A stretch of DNA of 64,000 nucleotides from Augochlora pura (lineage: Eukaryota; Arthropoda; Insecta; Hymenoptera; Halictidae), in NCBI RefSeq assembly GCF_028453695.1, contig NC_135782.1, positions 868,001 through 932,000 on the forward strand. Direction: 5' to 3'. A program made the translations under genes and the position numbers. The notes beneath the pieces are model-generated. The model did not search any database, was not told where the DNA came from, and saw only the letters and a program-made list of their open reading frames with translations. Positions within the stretch are counted from its first letter, which is position 1, and each line of letters starts with the position of its first letter. This document shows, piece after piece, positions 11,028-24,200 of the stretch.

Positions 11028-12247
11028 ATGTTTAAACCAGACATTATTGGTTTATGTTTTGTCATCTGTCTGGCAGTTGTATTTAATACCTCATTACATG
11101 TTATTGACGAAGGGCATGTCGGTGTATATTTTAGGGTAGGTCTTATATTTTTAAATGTACAATCATGTTTCATAGTATCCATGTACACATAATAATTCCG
11201 TTTTTACAGGGAGGTGCACTGTTGCCTCAAGTCAGTTATCCAGGATTTCATATGATGATTCCTTTATTAACTAAATTTCGTTCGGTTCAAGTCACATTGC
11301 AAACAGATGAGGTAAAAAATGTGCCGTGTGGTACTAGCGGTGGTGTAATGATTTATTTTGACCGCATTGAAGTTGTAAACATACTAGACGCAAACAGCGG
11401 TAAGAGTTCTAAAAAACTTCTACAAATGAATCCCAAATTTATGAAATATTACATACATTAATCGACATTTTCATTTATATAGTTTATAATATTGTGAGGA
11501 ATTTTACTGTTGATTATGATCAAACATTAATATTTAACAAGATACATCATGAATTAAACCAATTCTGTTCTGTGCATACATTGCACGAAGTATACATAGA
11601 TTTATTCGATCAGATAGATGAAAATTTAAAAACTGCCCTGCAGAAAGAATTAAACGATTTAGCACCTGGTTTGAATATTCATGCTGTCAGAGTTACAAAA
11701 CCTAAGATTCCAGAAACCATTAGAAAAAATTATGAATTAATGTAAGTGATTTAATAGCATGATTTAATAATTGCACTTAGGAATAATATATTAATAATAA
11801 TATTGTTTACGTGTAAATCTTTTTAGGGAGGGTGAGAAAACGAAATTATTGATAGCTATCCAACATCAGAAGGTAGTAGAAAAAGATGCAGAAACGGACA
11901 GAAAGAAAGCTCTTATCGAAGCTGAGAAACAGGCCCAAGTTTCTAAAATTCGGTACAATCAAACGATCATGGAAAAAGAATCTCTTCAACGGGTGGTTGA
12001 GATTGAAAATGCGATACATTTGGCCAAAGAAAAGAGTCTCACCGATGCAGAATATTATAAAATAAAAGTGCAGGCTGAAGCAAATAAATTGCTTCTTACA
12101 TCAGAGTATTTAGATTTGAAGAAATACGAAGCATTAGCGCAGAACGCGAAACTTTATTTTGTTCCAGATCCGCCGAAGATGTTTGTCTATGAAAAAGGTT
12201 TAAATGATCCAATAATTACTTCTAATCTAGATAAGACGGAATCGTAA
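11028..12247 (+). CDS. erlin: Erlin (ER lipid-raft SPFH protein)
   Basis: Exons 11028-11135, 11210-11399, 11483-11741 and 11827-12247 join in phase to 325 residues, close to the roughly 340 of vertebrate erlins. An N-terminal hydrophobic anchor (about residues 6-28) is followed by the SPFH/prohibitin fold with diagnostic stretches LQTDEVKNVPCGTSGGVMIY, IFNKIHHELNQFCS and ELFDQIDENLK-like sequence. A charged coiled coil rich in Glu/Lys/Ala (about 240-300) follows, ending in a short tail. Erlins form large luminal ER complexes that recruit RNF170 to activated IP3 receptors for ER-associated degradation and bind cholesterol and phosphoinositides. A poly(A) signal AATAAA is at 12461-12466. A leader intron ends at 11015. 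Confidence 0.96.
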
Positions 12248-12526
12248 TAGTAGAATTAAACGTTTACCTTTATTATTCCTAATGATAAATTATGAAGTCT
12301 TGATATCTAAGTCATTACTATTCATTAATGTCGATAATACAGTGTTAATATAATTTCACTAAATATTGTCAATTTTTATTCATTTTTCGAAGAATTGACT
12401 ATTTATGTACTATAGTTAATTTCTACTTTTTCTATTCCAATAAGTTAATCGAAACTTTTTAATAAATATATTATCTAACAATACAATAATAAATAAAAAA
12501 AACTTTCAACACAGTATTTAATGTTT

Positions 12527-12547
12527 TATATATATATATATATATAT
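12527..12547. repeat. (TA)n microsatellite
   Basis: About ten TA units lie in the AT-rich spacer between erlin and LAMTOR3. Nothing else is evident in 12470-12889 apart from the LAMTOR3 promoter region. Confidence 0.9.
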
Positions 12548-12889
12548 GTACTTTGTTTTCTTGTAAAATAGATTAAATTAATTAATACTGTAGAAAAACA
12601 GATATAGATTGTCAAAATAAATTTTGGTTTATACATTAGTTTCGTTTTAGCTTTTTTATATCAAATACTTGTTTGTTTTGAAACTATTGATTCGTAATTC
12701 GTACGAACTTCTTCAAAGACTTTTAAAATACGATGCGTGCGCAGTTTAGCGAACAATATGACAGTCTGACAAAACTGTTGTCTGAAAACGGAAAAGTAAC
12801 ACGTTATTGTGTGTTGATGTTTGAGATCTATGAAATACTTGATCGTTTCTAAGTGAAACATTAATCTTTTCTACCATTAAAACTAAAGG

Positions 12890-13555
12890 ATGACGGCGGT
12901 GAGTTCTACAATTACATATCTCGAACTTCTTGAACATCTCGTAGTTTCTATATTTTAAGGTTATGCGTATAGAATTTAATCAGTTTTTTTAAATAGTTCT
13001 AATTGTTTTTATATATGCAAAATTATTCTTTACGTTGTTATTTAGTCGCTGCGACTGACGTCTTCCTTCATTATCATTTCAGGAACTAAAAAAATTTCTT
13101 TACGGCCTTTTGAGCAGCATAGAAGGTCTACATAGTATACTGATAACAGATAGAGATGGAGTACCCGTTGTATCTGTAGCTGATAAGCAAGCACCGGAAA
13201 TGGCTATGAGAGCAAGCTTTTTGTCAACGTTTGGAATGGCAACCGACCAAGGAAGTAAATTAGGGCTCGGAAAGAATAAAACTATTATATGCATGTATAG
13301 CAGTTATCAGGTAACAGAGCTTAGAGTTTCTTACAACATTGGCGATTTTCTATTTTAATATGAAATTAGAAATAATTTACATAGACAATCTTATGCATTA
13401 ATGTATTTAATTTTCAGGTGGTTCAAATGAACAAGTTACCATTAGTCATTAGTTTTATTGCTAGTCATAATTGTAACACGGGTCATATATTATCTTTGGA
13501 GAATAAAATCGATCCAATTCTAAGTAATTTAAAAAATGCGGTAGTGGAGGCTTGA
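12890..13555 (+). CDS. LAMTOR3: LAMTOR3 / MP1 (Ragulator subunit)
   Basis: Exons 12890-12898 (codes only MTA), 13083-13310 and 13418-13555 join in phase to 124 residues, the usual length for this family. The sequence is a single roadblock/LC7 fold: LKKFLYGLLSSIEGLHSILI, then TDRDGVPVVSV, a central MRASFLSTFGMATDQGSKLG, and a C-terminal IDPILSNLKNAVVEA. LAMTOR3 pairs with LAMTOR2 in the Ragulator complex on late endosomes and lysosomes, where it anchors Rag GTPases for mTORC1 and scaffolds MEK1-ERK. The tiny first exon of nine bases is chosen because its ATG is followed directly by GTGAGT and the join gives the family N-terminus. The gene is convergent with GRHPR, with 575 bases between the stops. 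Confidence 0.95.
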
Positions 13556-14130
13556 TGGTTACCTGTTGTGCATTATGGGTGATGAATACTAAAAGTCTGC
13601 TGTTAAATGTGGTAAACATTTGTAACAAAAACAATGTTACTATATATCGTTTATATTATATAAAAAGAAATTCGAATCTCCATTCTTTTTTAAAAATTAT
13701 CTATTTAACCCATTGCACTGCAAACGATAAACTTATACATTGGTGGTCAACTCCAATATCGGCGATGCATCTGGCCTTAGCAATGCAAGGGGTTAGAAGA
13801 AACCAAATTATTAGAAATTTTACATGAGAAGTTAGTGATTGAAGGGATAGGCATTATAAAATTTTATGATAGATAGAATATAATTTTTACTGTATGTCTG
13901 TGGCATTTTGATATTTGCAATATGCATATCTTAATATATATATATACTACATAGTATACATATATAGACCTAAGAATAAATTCTTCAAATTTTATAATTG
14001 TATTTACTATGAAATATATGTAAAAAGTAATATTAAAATACATCATTGTCATTATATTATTGAAAATTGGACAGTAGTAATTAAATTGCGCAATACATCT
14101 TTGTTCTCCAGATATGAAAAAGACTGCAAG
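13556..14130. other. 3' UTRs between convergent LAMTOR3 and GRHPR
   Basis: AT-rich sequence, presumably the 3' UTRs of both genes. The ORF at 13552-13827 starts inside LAMTOR3's last codons and shows no protein-like features. Nothing further is supported. Confidence 0.5.
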
Positions 14131-15676
14131 TTACAATTCGTACACCAATGGCTTACCCTCCAATCCATTGAGAATATTTTGTGCTGCAGTAATTGACATA
14201 TCGCGTCGAGTCTTCTTAGTAGCACTGCCCAAATGAGGTAGGACAACTGCAATATATTTTCCTATACATTTCTATGAATAGTAAATAAACTATATAATAT
14301 GTAAATGTTTAGAATTGTAAATTATAATTTCTGTCAATATAATATTATAACATTTATAATATTACTTGGAAAGAATTATTTATTTGTGATCTTTATAGAA
14401 ACGTGTTGTATAAAGTGTTCCCATATTGTTTATTACACATGGTAATACTTACCAGCATTGGGTAGTTTAAGAAGTTCATGATCAGGAGGCAGTGGTTCAG
14501 GATCTGTAACGTCAAGACCAGCCGCAAAGATCGTTTGATTGCGAAGCGCCGCCACTAACGCATCTGTATCAACGACTTTGCCGCGTCCAATGTTTACGAA
14601 TACGGCGGTCTTCTTCATTTTGCCAAAAGTACTTGCATTAAATAATCCCATTGTTTCGATAGTCAATGGCACGGCAACGATAACGAAATCGCTTTGCTCG
14701 AGCAGTTCGTCGAGCGACACAAAATGAGCTCCTAAGTCATCGCCTATATAGAATCATGAATAATAGGTTCATCCCGTCGCTTTGTTAAGCGTTATGAACG
14801 CATTTTTGACAATCTGATAAATACCTGCTTTCTTACGGGAATGACCCGTATAAATGAAACGGCCTACATCAAATCCTTTCAGTCTTTTAACAATAGCTTG
14901 CCCAATACCACCCAATCCAACGATACCAACTGTAGATCCTTGTAAATCTTGGCCAAGCAGCCATAGTAGATTACGATCTCCTACGTCTCCCCTAATTTAA
15001 TAATCATTTACCATACAAATATTCAAATCGCGTGAACTACAGACATTTGATCGTATGTCTTTACTATTTAATTACCGTTCAAGCTTCAGGCGGCCCTCGT
15101 GAGTACGCCTTGCCGCGTCCAAAGTTAATAATACTGCAATTTCGGCAACTGCGGCCGACAAAACCATAGGCGTGTTTCCTACTTTGATTCCTCTTCGCTT
15201 AATTTCAGGAACGTCCAAATGGTCGTAACCAGCAGAGATTGTAGAAACGACTTTCAATGCGGGCCCTATTTATCGATCCATGTTTGTTCACATTTTTTTT
15301 TATATAAATTCAAAACATGTCTTAATTAATAATCTAAGTTAATTTCGTTGAAAAATTGCTATCGTTTTGATCTATACCTGCAATATTAAGAAAATCACTG
15401 TTCACGTCAAAGTGCCCGGCGATGAGGACCGCATCATGCCCCGGAAGTGCTTGTAACACATCTTCGCGCAAAGTGTTCCCATCGGAATGGATTATCGTAA
15501 CGTCGCATCTAAACAAACAAGAAATGCGCTTAAATATCTATTCGTACTATCTCTACTATATTTGTTATTTATCACATAAAGAAAACGTAAATGTTTCGTT
15601 GTACTTACTTTGTGCGAAGCAAGTCAATGCCTTCTGGCGGCACGCTGTTACTTGTCACCAGTACACGTGGTTTCAT
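14131..15676 (-). CDS. GRHPR: Glyoxylate reductase / hydroxypyruvate reductase
   Basis: Minus-strand exons 15609-15676, 15378-15508, 15076-15265, 14825-14991, 14453-14743 and 14131-14246 join in phase to 320 residues, the family length. It is a D-2-hydroxyacid dehydrogenase, reducing glyoxylate to glycolate and hydroxypyruvate to D-glycerate with NADPH or NADH in cytosol and mitochondria. Visible motifs: STISAGYDHLD and VGNTPMVLSAAVAEIAV (substrate domain), the Rossmann glycine motif GLGGIG (155-160), VNIGRGKVVDTDAL (catalytic Arg region), GLDVTDPEPLP (Glu region) and LPHLGSAT (catalytic His). The protein starts MKPRVLVTSNSVPPEG at 15676 and ends LVYEL. The stretch before the Rossmann motif reads ERGDVGDRNLLW and differs from vertebrate relatives known to me. 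An in-frame N-terminal mitochondrial presequence is not seen. Confidence 0.95.
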
Positions 15677-18260
15677 CGCGGCTCTATTGCACAATACAAA
15701 ACTGTTCGTAACCGTTACCTATATATATACGTGAAATTTCCCGCATTACATAACAGCGATATCAGATCTTGCGCGCGCGCGCGTGATTCATCGCGAAGAT
15801 AATGGCTCTTGAATGTGTAAACATGGGTTGTCACGGCCAAGGAGGATGTTAAATCGGGGAAACCATACAGAATTGAACTGAATATTTATTTTGCTGACAC
15901 CCAATATATTCTGTTTAATAGGGATATTCTTAGAATCGCGAAAACATTTCTAAAATAAGAATCATAACAATTATTCTTAAAAAATACAATAATAAAAAGA
16001 TGTTGATATAGCGATAGTTCTAGTGAGCTGAGCGACCGAAAAATGATTATGGCGGCAGTGTTGAGAACCACTGTCGCTCATTACGGACCTTGCGAAATTG
16101 TTGTTTTTTCTATGGTATTTTGTAAATCAAACAAGATTCGTAACGTTTAACAACGCCATCCTTAAGACAGAGCTATGCTCTACAAAAACATGTACTTGGT
16201 TTCCTTTCTACATGTTTCGCTTGTAAAGTAAATTAATAAATATTTAATGCATTTTTCAAGTGCACCTCTGCTCTTGGAATTCCTTTCAACGTGACTTTTT
16301 CAGTAATAAAATTGTGGTATTTATCTTTTTTTCTAAAGTTCGTACGGAATATACGAATGTTGGTAAAATATTTACGATTCCTGTTCAATCGAATCTGATT
16401 CGTAACTAATAAGTTTGATTGGAGCTTGTTCATCATCCGTAGAAAATGGCGTCTTCGTGGATTAGGGAAACATCATCGCTGAGGAAGAGCATGATAAGCC
16501 TGCAACAGATCACTGTATTTACTGTATGTATGTATGCATGTATGTATGTATTACATATTTGTAGTCTCATTACAGACAATCTAACATAATAGCCATCATT
16601 TTCACGAGATAATGCAGTACGCTTTTACATTACATCGTTTAAAATTTCTGTTTGTGTTAAAATTCGCATTTTATTTTCCAGTCAAGATTAGATAAAATTG
16701 GAAAATAATCTACGAGAACGAGAACATTCAGGATAATTCAGTAACTGTGCGGTTACGAACTATATGATTATACTTTAAATTGTCAATAACAAAAAAGGTG
16801 AAAATAACATTATCGAATAGTGTGTTTTTATCAGCAGTAACCACAATATCCTGTTGCATATAATGGTTGTACATGTAAACCACATTTTCTTATCAAGTAG
16901 TAGGTTGCCGAAGATAATACTTAACTTTCACGTTCGAATAAGAAAACATTAAAAACTTTTAATATTATAATAAATGAATAAAAGGCAGCAAATATTAATT
17001 AATTGTTCGTTATTTTAGACTGTTGTATAGAAGTTAAAAATGTAGTAGCTTGGCAGTTTTCGAAATTGTATCGTTGAACAGTCAACAAGCTGAAGTTTGG
17101 CGTAATAGTGGGGACTGTCGGCTACCCTAACTGCGACGCGCTTGCGCCAACGCTATGCGCACTAGGGCACTGTAACAAGATGCGTAACGACATAGATGGA
17201 ACATCGGTAGAATTTACAAGTCCAATCAGAAATCGTTCTTGCTGCTTTCGCCATATTTACGGCATTCGAGCCAGTACTTCCATTTGATCCGACGTTGTAG
17301 GGGCGTCCCTCGCATCCCCACGCCCCTCAAAGTCGTCACCAAATCACCCACTCCTATTAAAAGGGAACATTGAAGTGGAGGGAATGGTGCTGTTTAGCAA
17401 AACGTTGACTTACGCTTCGTTACAAGATTACGCCATCTTGCTATGGTGCCTAGTGCGTATCGTGTCTGCGCGGGCGTATTGCAGTTGGCAAAATCGACAT
17501 TCTCCTCTATTACTCTACTTCAGTTCCCTCTGTTCCCAACTGCGTTCCCTCTGGTTTTTCCTCCCTTGTTGAATAGGAAAATTGGGGTCCTCTAACTGAA
17601 TGCTGATTCGTCGGATGGCCCGTCTTTCGGTTGCAGACTGATGGTGATTGGTGGTGGAGGTAGCTAGACGACGCGTGCAATAGTCACGCGGGAACTGATT
17701 AGTGCGCGAGGCCCGCCAAAATAAGAAATATAGGGGTTTTGCGCGCGACGATTTCTGCCTGAGGGCCGCGCGCGCGAGAGAGAGGTCCGAGGGAAAGGTC
17801 AAGCGGGTCCTCAACCGAGAATTTATGAATTCCTGTCTCGAACGGCTCCTGGTTTCGACTCGTCTTGCAAGACAAGGGATGATTGTTCCAGAGGCTACGC
17901 GACACTTTTCCTCTAAATTTCCATGGGAATTCTCTCTCTCTTTCTCGCTATCTGTTTACCTATTCTAAATTATTACATTTGAACTTCCCTCCTATCGGCA
18001 TCAACTAAGTTTCTGATTTGCATAAAGAGAGGCGCTATTTATAACTATGTTTGCGTGATCACGCAACACGTGTTTCAAAAGGACAAATTTTAAAGCAGAA
18101 TTCTATAAAATTGGTTAGAAACATTTTTAAAATTGTATTCTAGTTTCTGAAAACATTTGATTGCGTTTCTCATATGTTGCAATATATGTAACCGGTTTTT
18201 AGAAAACATGTGAGGTTATGAAATTCCAATCATAACATAAATATCTCAATTTAGACGTGG
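15677..18260. other. Intergenic region between divergent GRHPR and papi
   Basis: It holds the promoters of both genes, a (TGTA)n microsatellite at 16523-16550, and a GC-richer block at about 17100-17900 with purine runs. Short ORFs at 17375-17968 have no recognisable domain and lie across a low-complexity Arg-rich stretch, so I do not call them. No gene is supported. Confidence 0.55.
16523..16550. repeat. (TGTA)n microsatellite
   Basis: Seven imperfect TGTA units, with one GCA interruption. Confidence 0.9.
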
Positions 18261-21200
18261 ATGTACAAGATGAGGTTGTCAGTACAATTCTCGCTACCAA
18301 TTTTACTTGGTGTTTCTTTAACAAGTGTCAGCATTGCTGTATTATACTTGTTATTGAAAAAGGTATTATTACAAAGTGTTTACTTTTGTGCAAACCAATA
18401 TTATAATTTTATCATTCATCTGATTTAATAGGATGATGAAGATGCTAAAAGAAATGATAAAGCTTTTGAAGAAAATGCACCAGTGAAATATAAAATACCT
18501 AGGAAATTTGTAGCTGCTGTTATTGGTCGAGGTGGATGCGTATTAAAAAATCTGGAAGAGAAAACAGGAACACGAATATGTTTTGAAGAAGATAACATTC
18601 AATGTCCAGATCGTGTTTGTATTATAAGAGGTCCCTCTGTGAACACACAAATGGCTCAAGTAATGATAGGATCGATTATCGATAATCAACCTATTATTGA
18701 GACATATGAGATATTTGTACCACAGAAAGCTTGTTCAAGGATAGTGGGAAGGTACGGAGAATCTAAACATTATGTTCAAACAATTACAGGTGCAAAAATC
18801 ATAGTTGAAAGAGGTGGTTCTTATGTACAAGGTATGTTGCTTTCATAAAGTATAATTCGTTTGTGAGTTTACTTTCGTAAAATAATAACTGATACCAGCA
18901 TCTTTTAGATGTTGATAAGAGGATTATAATAAAGGGGACTTCTGAACAAATTGCTGCTGCTTTAGTAAAAATCGAGGAGATAGTTAAAAGAAGTACAGAA
19001 GAAAGTAGAGATGAAGAGATCATAAAGGACTTATTTGCAAAATTGGAACCTTCTGCAGCAAAGTTGCCTATTCAAACAATTAAACATTCACAATCCAATG
19101 AATCGTTGGCATTACCAAGTTTGTGTAAACGAAAATTTGTAAATAATAATTTCAATGTTTGTTACTTAATTGGTAATAACATAAAAGATTCAATTTCAGC
19201 TACTCTTGGCATAATGGAAGTACTTGTGTCTGCAGTTGAAAGTCCTAGCAAATTCTGGGTTCAAATTATTGGTCGTGGAACTGCAACTTTAGACAAGTTA
19301 GTGTCTGACATGACTTCTTACTACAATGAAGAACAAAATAAAGAGATACATAAACTAAAAGATGTAAGTATATACATCCCATCATCGGATATCAATAAAA
19401 ATCACTATAAATAAAAATTTATATTATTCTGTTTTAGATAACACCTGGACAAGTATGTGCAGCAAAATTCAGTTATGATGAAAAGTGGTATCGAGCTTAT
19501 ATTATTTCAGTTTCACCTGAAAATAATGAGTGTGAAGTATTTTTTATGGATTATGGAAATCACGACGTGGTTTCGTTTCATTTCGTATTAGAAATTCGGT
19601 TAGATTTTCTAAGTTTGGGCGCCCAAGCAATGGAATGCTGTTTGAATAATGTTAAATCGAGGTAAGTTTAAACATTTTATATAAAATAGAATTCTTCTTT
19701 AACAGTATTTACAGTTATTTTGGCATGCATTCATAAAATAAAACTTGATAAAAGCAATTTATTTTATCAAAATATGTGTTAGAATACACATTGTAAATTA
19801 CAATTTGAATTATATTAATTCCATATCACAATATATATATTATTTTTTTCTAAAAATATAAAATCATGAAGAATTATTTACAGGGATTCGTGGTATTTTC
19901 AATTTTAATTGCTTAATTCACTGTCATCCATATTACTTGATCTTGAACTTCCTATACTAGCTTCACATACTTCATTGAACAGTTCTGGATTCACATGTTC
20001 CATCATTTTCCATGCTAGACTTTTGTTAATTATAGTTATATTTTCTTCGCAATATGTTAAGCTTGCTCTTTTAAGGGCACCACATCCAAATTCATCAGCA
20101 ACTAATAATCTGCTTGCAATATTTTCTGGATTTATTGATTCAATGAGATTCCTTTCACAGAGCTCCTTCAATCCTGCAAAATATGTATTACGTATGCAGA
20201 CTTATACTAATTTTAATAATTAATTATATTTTACAACATACCCTGTAGAGAGAAACGTTCTGCTAGAGATAAAAGTTGAGGAGCTAAATTATCTAAGTTA
20301 TCGACATGATCAGTATATATATATCGCAATAGCTCTTCTGCAACGTCTTTACACAAATCCGATAGTTCCAGGATAAATTTATATTGCTCCTGCAAATATT
20401 TATAAAAGCTTTAACATCTCCATAATTTTTACATATTTTTACACGTCCGAAAATAAATTTTAGTAAGAGGATACTCACCCATAAAGTAATGAAATAACAT
20501 GATAACATTCACAAAAAAAAGTTACGTAAAATTAGTAGTTTTACGATTATTAAAGTTCAGCGTAAATAAATTATGTTAAGCTATTAAACATCGCGTTAAT
20601 TAATTTTATACAAGCGTGAGAACCTGCAGTTTGAGTGTAACACATTTATTGGATATACAAACTAACATTATTTGCTTTACAATGATGTTATTCGTCATAC
20701 AATTGAAGGATTCTATAATATTTTGAATCATCAGGTGGTTAATTATTTGTCAGTAACACTTCTTTAGGATTTTACAACATTTTAATTAATTTGTAGTCTG
20801 GTCATGTTCTTAATCAGTGGGCAATCGAAATCAACACTTGAACGTGGTTGCAGACATATGTTCTTTTTCTTGATCACCTTTTCTTCTGTTGGATCTTGCG
20901 AATCCAAAATTTTATCTTCCACCGCGTTCAGATTTGAATTCTCCTTTACTTGTGGTTCACCTAACAATGAAATCATTTCAGCTAAAACACTGCTCCGTGC
21001 TGCTATTATGTTACTATGGACTGGAATTTCTGTGCTATTCAAACCACCGCAAATTAATTTAGTATCAGCACCGTGCGGATGCCTTAACAATCTGGCCATA
21101 TCCTATAAAATGCATTTGGTGCATCAGTATATAAATTTTCAACAAGTGAGAGCTAAACCGGGACGGCCTTCAAGCTACAGAAATGTTTTAAACAGGAACA

Positions 21201-24200
21201 TTTTTGATAGCATTATTTTACATTATATAATTAGGAATATTACCTGTGACAAATTGTACTTTTCGCTTTCGCACTGGATTATTTGAATCTTGACCATCAC
21301 CAGAACTTCACCGTTTTTGTTCAAATGTCTATCGACTATAGACAAATCTCTGTATCCCAGAGAAATAATGTCAGTGCACGATTTTAACTCTAGCACAGTT
21401 CTACTGACATGGCAGTACTCCCAATGCTTCAAATCGGCATTGAACACCCCAAATTGAAATCGTATCTTTGCTTGTTCTATTTCATTTATACTACAGCTTA
21501 GCATATTCAAACATAGGACTACGGGATTCTTTATTCTTTTACCTGTTGCGAAACAGTTTAATTCCCCAATTTAATTAGACAGTTTAGTTAGTAGGAGCAA
21601 ATAATATTAACACCGTGTCAACTGCTCTTATTCTTCTATCAATTATTAAATGCTCCTTTAAAATGGCAATACTAAAGATCAACGTAACGCGTACTCCAAG
21701 TTACACCCCAGGCAGGGTCGTCCTTATCGATTTTATATTTATTATTTTAATCTGGGTCATAATGTTTATAATAATCGTGACTTATTCTCTTTTTCTCTTA
21801 CTTATGTAGTTCTCTTACCGTCGGGATCCTTCCAGAATCTGATGGATAAATTCCAGGTACACTGAATGTCGTTCACGTTTGTGTTAAACGACGGGCTGTC
21901 GATTAAGGTTTTTTTCGAAATAGATTTCTTGTAGCGCGGAATCGGCCATGTATACTTAAAGATCACGTCGGACACGGTTGGCACGAGCAGCTCCATTTTA
22001 TAACAATTTTATACCGACAAACAGACCTATCGCGAAATAAGAAAATTCACTTTTAAAAACCGGATATATAGAAACGAATCGTTCCATTTCGATCATTTCA
22101 AGAAAATAATTCCGACCGACCCGTCGTCGCGAAGATTCGAATCCCGTGGGAATCGAGTAGAACGTCTTGTTCGACTTTGTTCCTCGAGCTTCATAATTCC
22201 CACTTTCGATTTTCTGCCAATTTAGCGGTCGCGAAACAAAGTAACTTCCATGGCGCAGTGTAATCGCAGCGTGCAGTCACGATAAAGCTTCGGCGAAAGT
22301 GCGCAAAATGTTTCGCCGCTATTAAACTACCACAGACTTTAGCATGCACCGTTGCCGGGAAGGTGCTTTACGAGGTGCAAGTTCAACGGCTAGGGAACGT
22401 TTTTATGTTATGGCGTGATGCCAATCTTCGTTCTCGATTTACCTTTATTTAACAAGAATTCTTGGCGTTCCAGAAAATTACGTTTCACTTCACGCTGCGA
22501 CCTGCCACCGTGATTAGAATAAATGCGTTAGACCGCGCGACGCTTCCGTAATACCGAATTTCATAAAATTATGGGAGTCCGTGGTACAATTAGTAATTAC
22601 ATGGAACTTATTAAAAATATGCAGGCGCGGCGCTAAACATATCATTCAAAGTATACCACGCACAAGCAATGCGACACCAAAGTTATGTATAATGATCTCA
22701 AATTTGAAAATAACTTCAAGGGGGGAAGATATCGGCTTGGAAGTTTTTTTCTGTAGCATGTTGGAAGTGTTTATTTTACATGAACGGATCGAGGGGTTGA
22801 AGCCTGGCGTGTAACGAGTCTTCGGAAACGACGTTATCTTGGCAATTAATGAATCGATAAATTTTTCAGATTTTCAGAAAAATTCACTATGCGAGAGCGC
22901 ATGAAATCTAATTATCCGCTTGCCATAATTATGTACCCGGCTCGGCCCTAATAGATTTCTCGGCGGCTAGCAAGCAGTCGAACGGGGAATATAATCAATC
23001 CGAATACCGGGACTCGTTTGCATCGCGTGCCGCGGAACAGCTAATCGCCGGCGCAAGTAATGCACACATGATGGTTTTCGAATTGGAATTACCGCGGAAC
23101 CTGGCTACGGTTGTCGGTTACACGCGACACGGCCGGGCTTTCGAGGGCGTATCTGAGAAGTGCCTCGTTGCCAGAAACCCGCAGACCACTTCAAAACAAT
23201 ATTTCCTTTGTACACACAGCCTATTACCCGCGGAATCCGTGAATTTCGGTGAATTTTCGTCCGCGATACGGTCGAACAGAATATACGCGAAAGAATTAAG
23301 CTAATGTCTAGAATTAGGCTAACTTTTAATGTGCAGACATTTTATTCGTTCGCGACAAAAATGACCCGGTGATGTATTTGTTAAGTAACGAAGGCTTTCA
23401 AACAATTTAATTAATTCTATGTAACACCGTATCCGTTCGCAGCGATGATTTTAATTGCTCGGTTTTCTCGATTGATTACCGCGCGATTCAATCTACGCGG
23501 GTATTGCGCCCAATTAATATAATTATTCGATCGATCGGAATTGCGGGTCTAAAGGAGCAGCACGAAGGTTCGTCAGGCACAAATGAATTTATGAAACTTG
23601 TTGGCGACGATCGAGATCCGCGACCGGCAATTTAAAAGAGCGCCCGGTAAATTGGGTAATCGCGTTAAACGACCTTTAATTGACGACGGCCGGCGATCTC
23701 CGAGAATTATTTCTATTATCGACGCACGACCATTGAAATCCCACGAATAATATTAATATTATTAAGCCGCAATTACATGATATTATAAGTTGTTTTGTCT
23801 GTCGATCCGTGTGACATACTTTTTCGTAACAATCTTTTGTGGTAAAAATATTTTCTATAGAAAAATCGGTAAAAATATTTAAACGCATTTAAATGCATTT
23901 AAATGTTCGATCTTTAAAAAAGATTGAGATATCAACAATTTTAGGGTGGCTACAGTTTCCGACACGAGGCATTTTGTCGCGTGACCGTTTGCCAATTCGC
24001 TGCATGCTACTCGAGCTGTATCTATTGGACACTTTCCGTTTTCAGAAATCTATGTATAAACAATTAGATCGAAGATATTTTCCATACTATTTCGAACCGT
24101 AACCAACGTTTCCCGAAAGCAAAAGGGCAACCCGATGGTTTTCCGCCAAATATACATATATATATATCGAGGAAACAAACATATTCTTGGAAAATGTTCA

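Noticed and set aside
19882..19907. Alternative papi end: acceptor CAG at about 19882 giving a short stop-terminated tail
   Set aside because: It would truncate the extended Tudor region, whereas the exon at 25848 restores it in phase; at most a minor isoform.
22125..22165. tRNA B-box-like GATTCGAATCCC
   Set aside because: There is no A-box at proper distance and no pairing acceptor stem.
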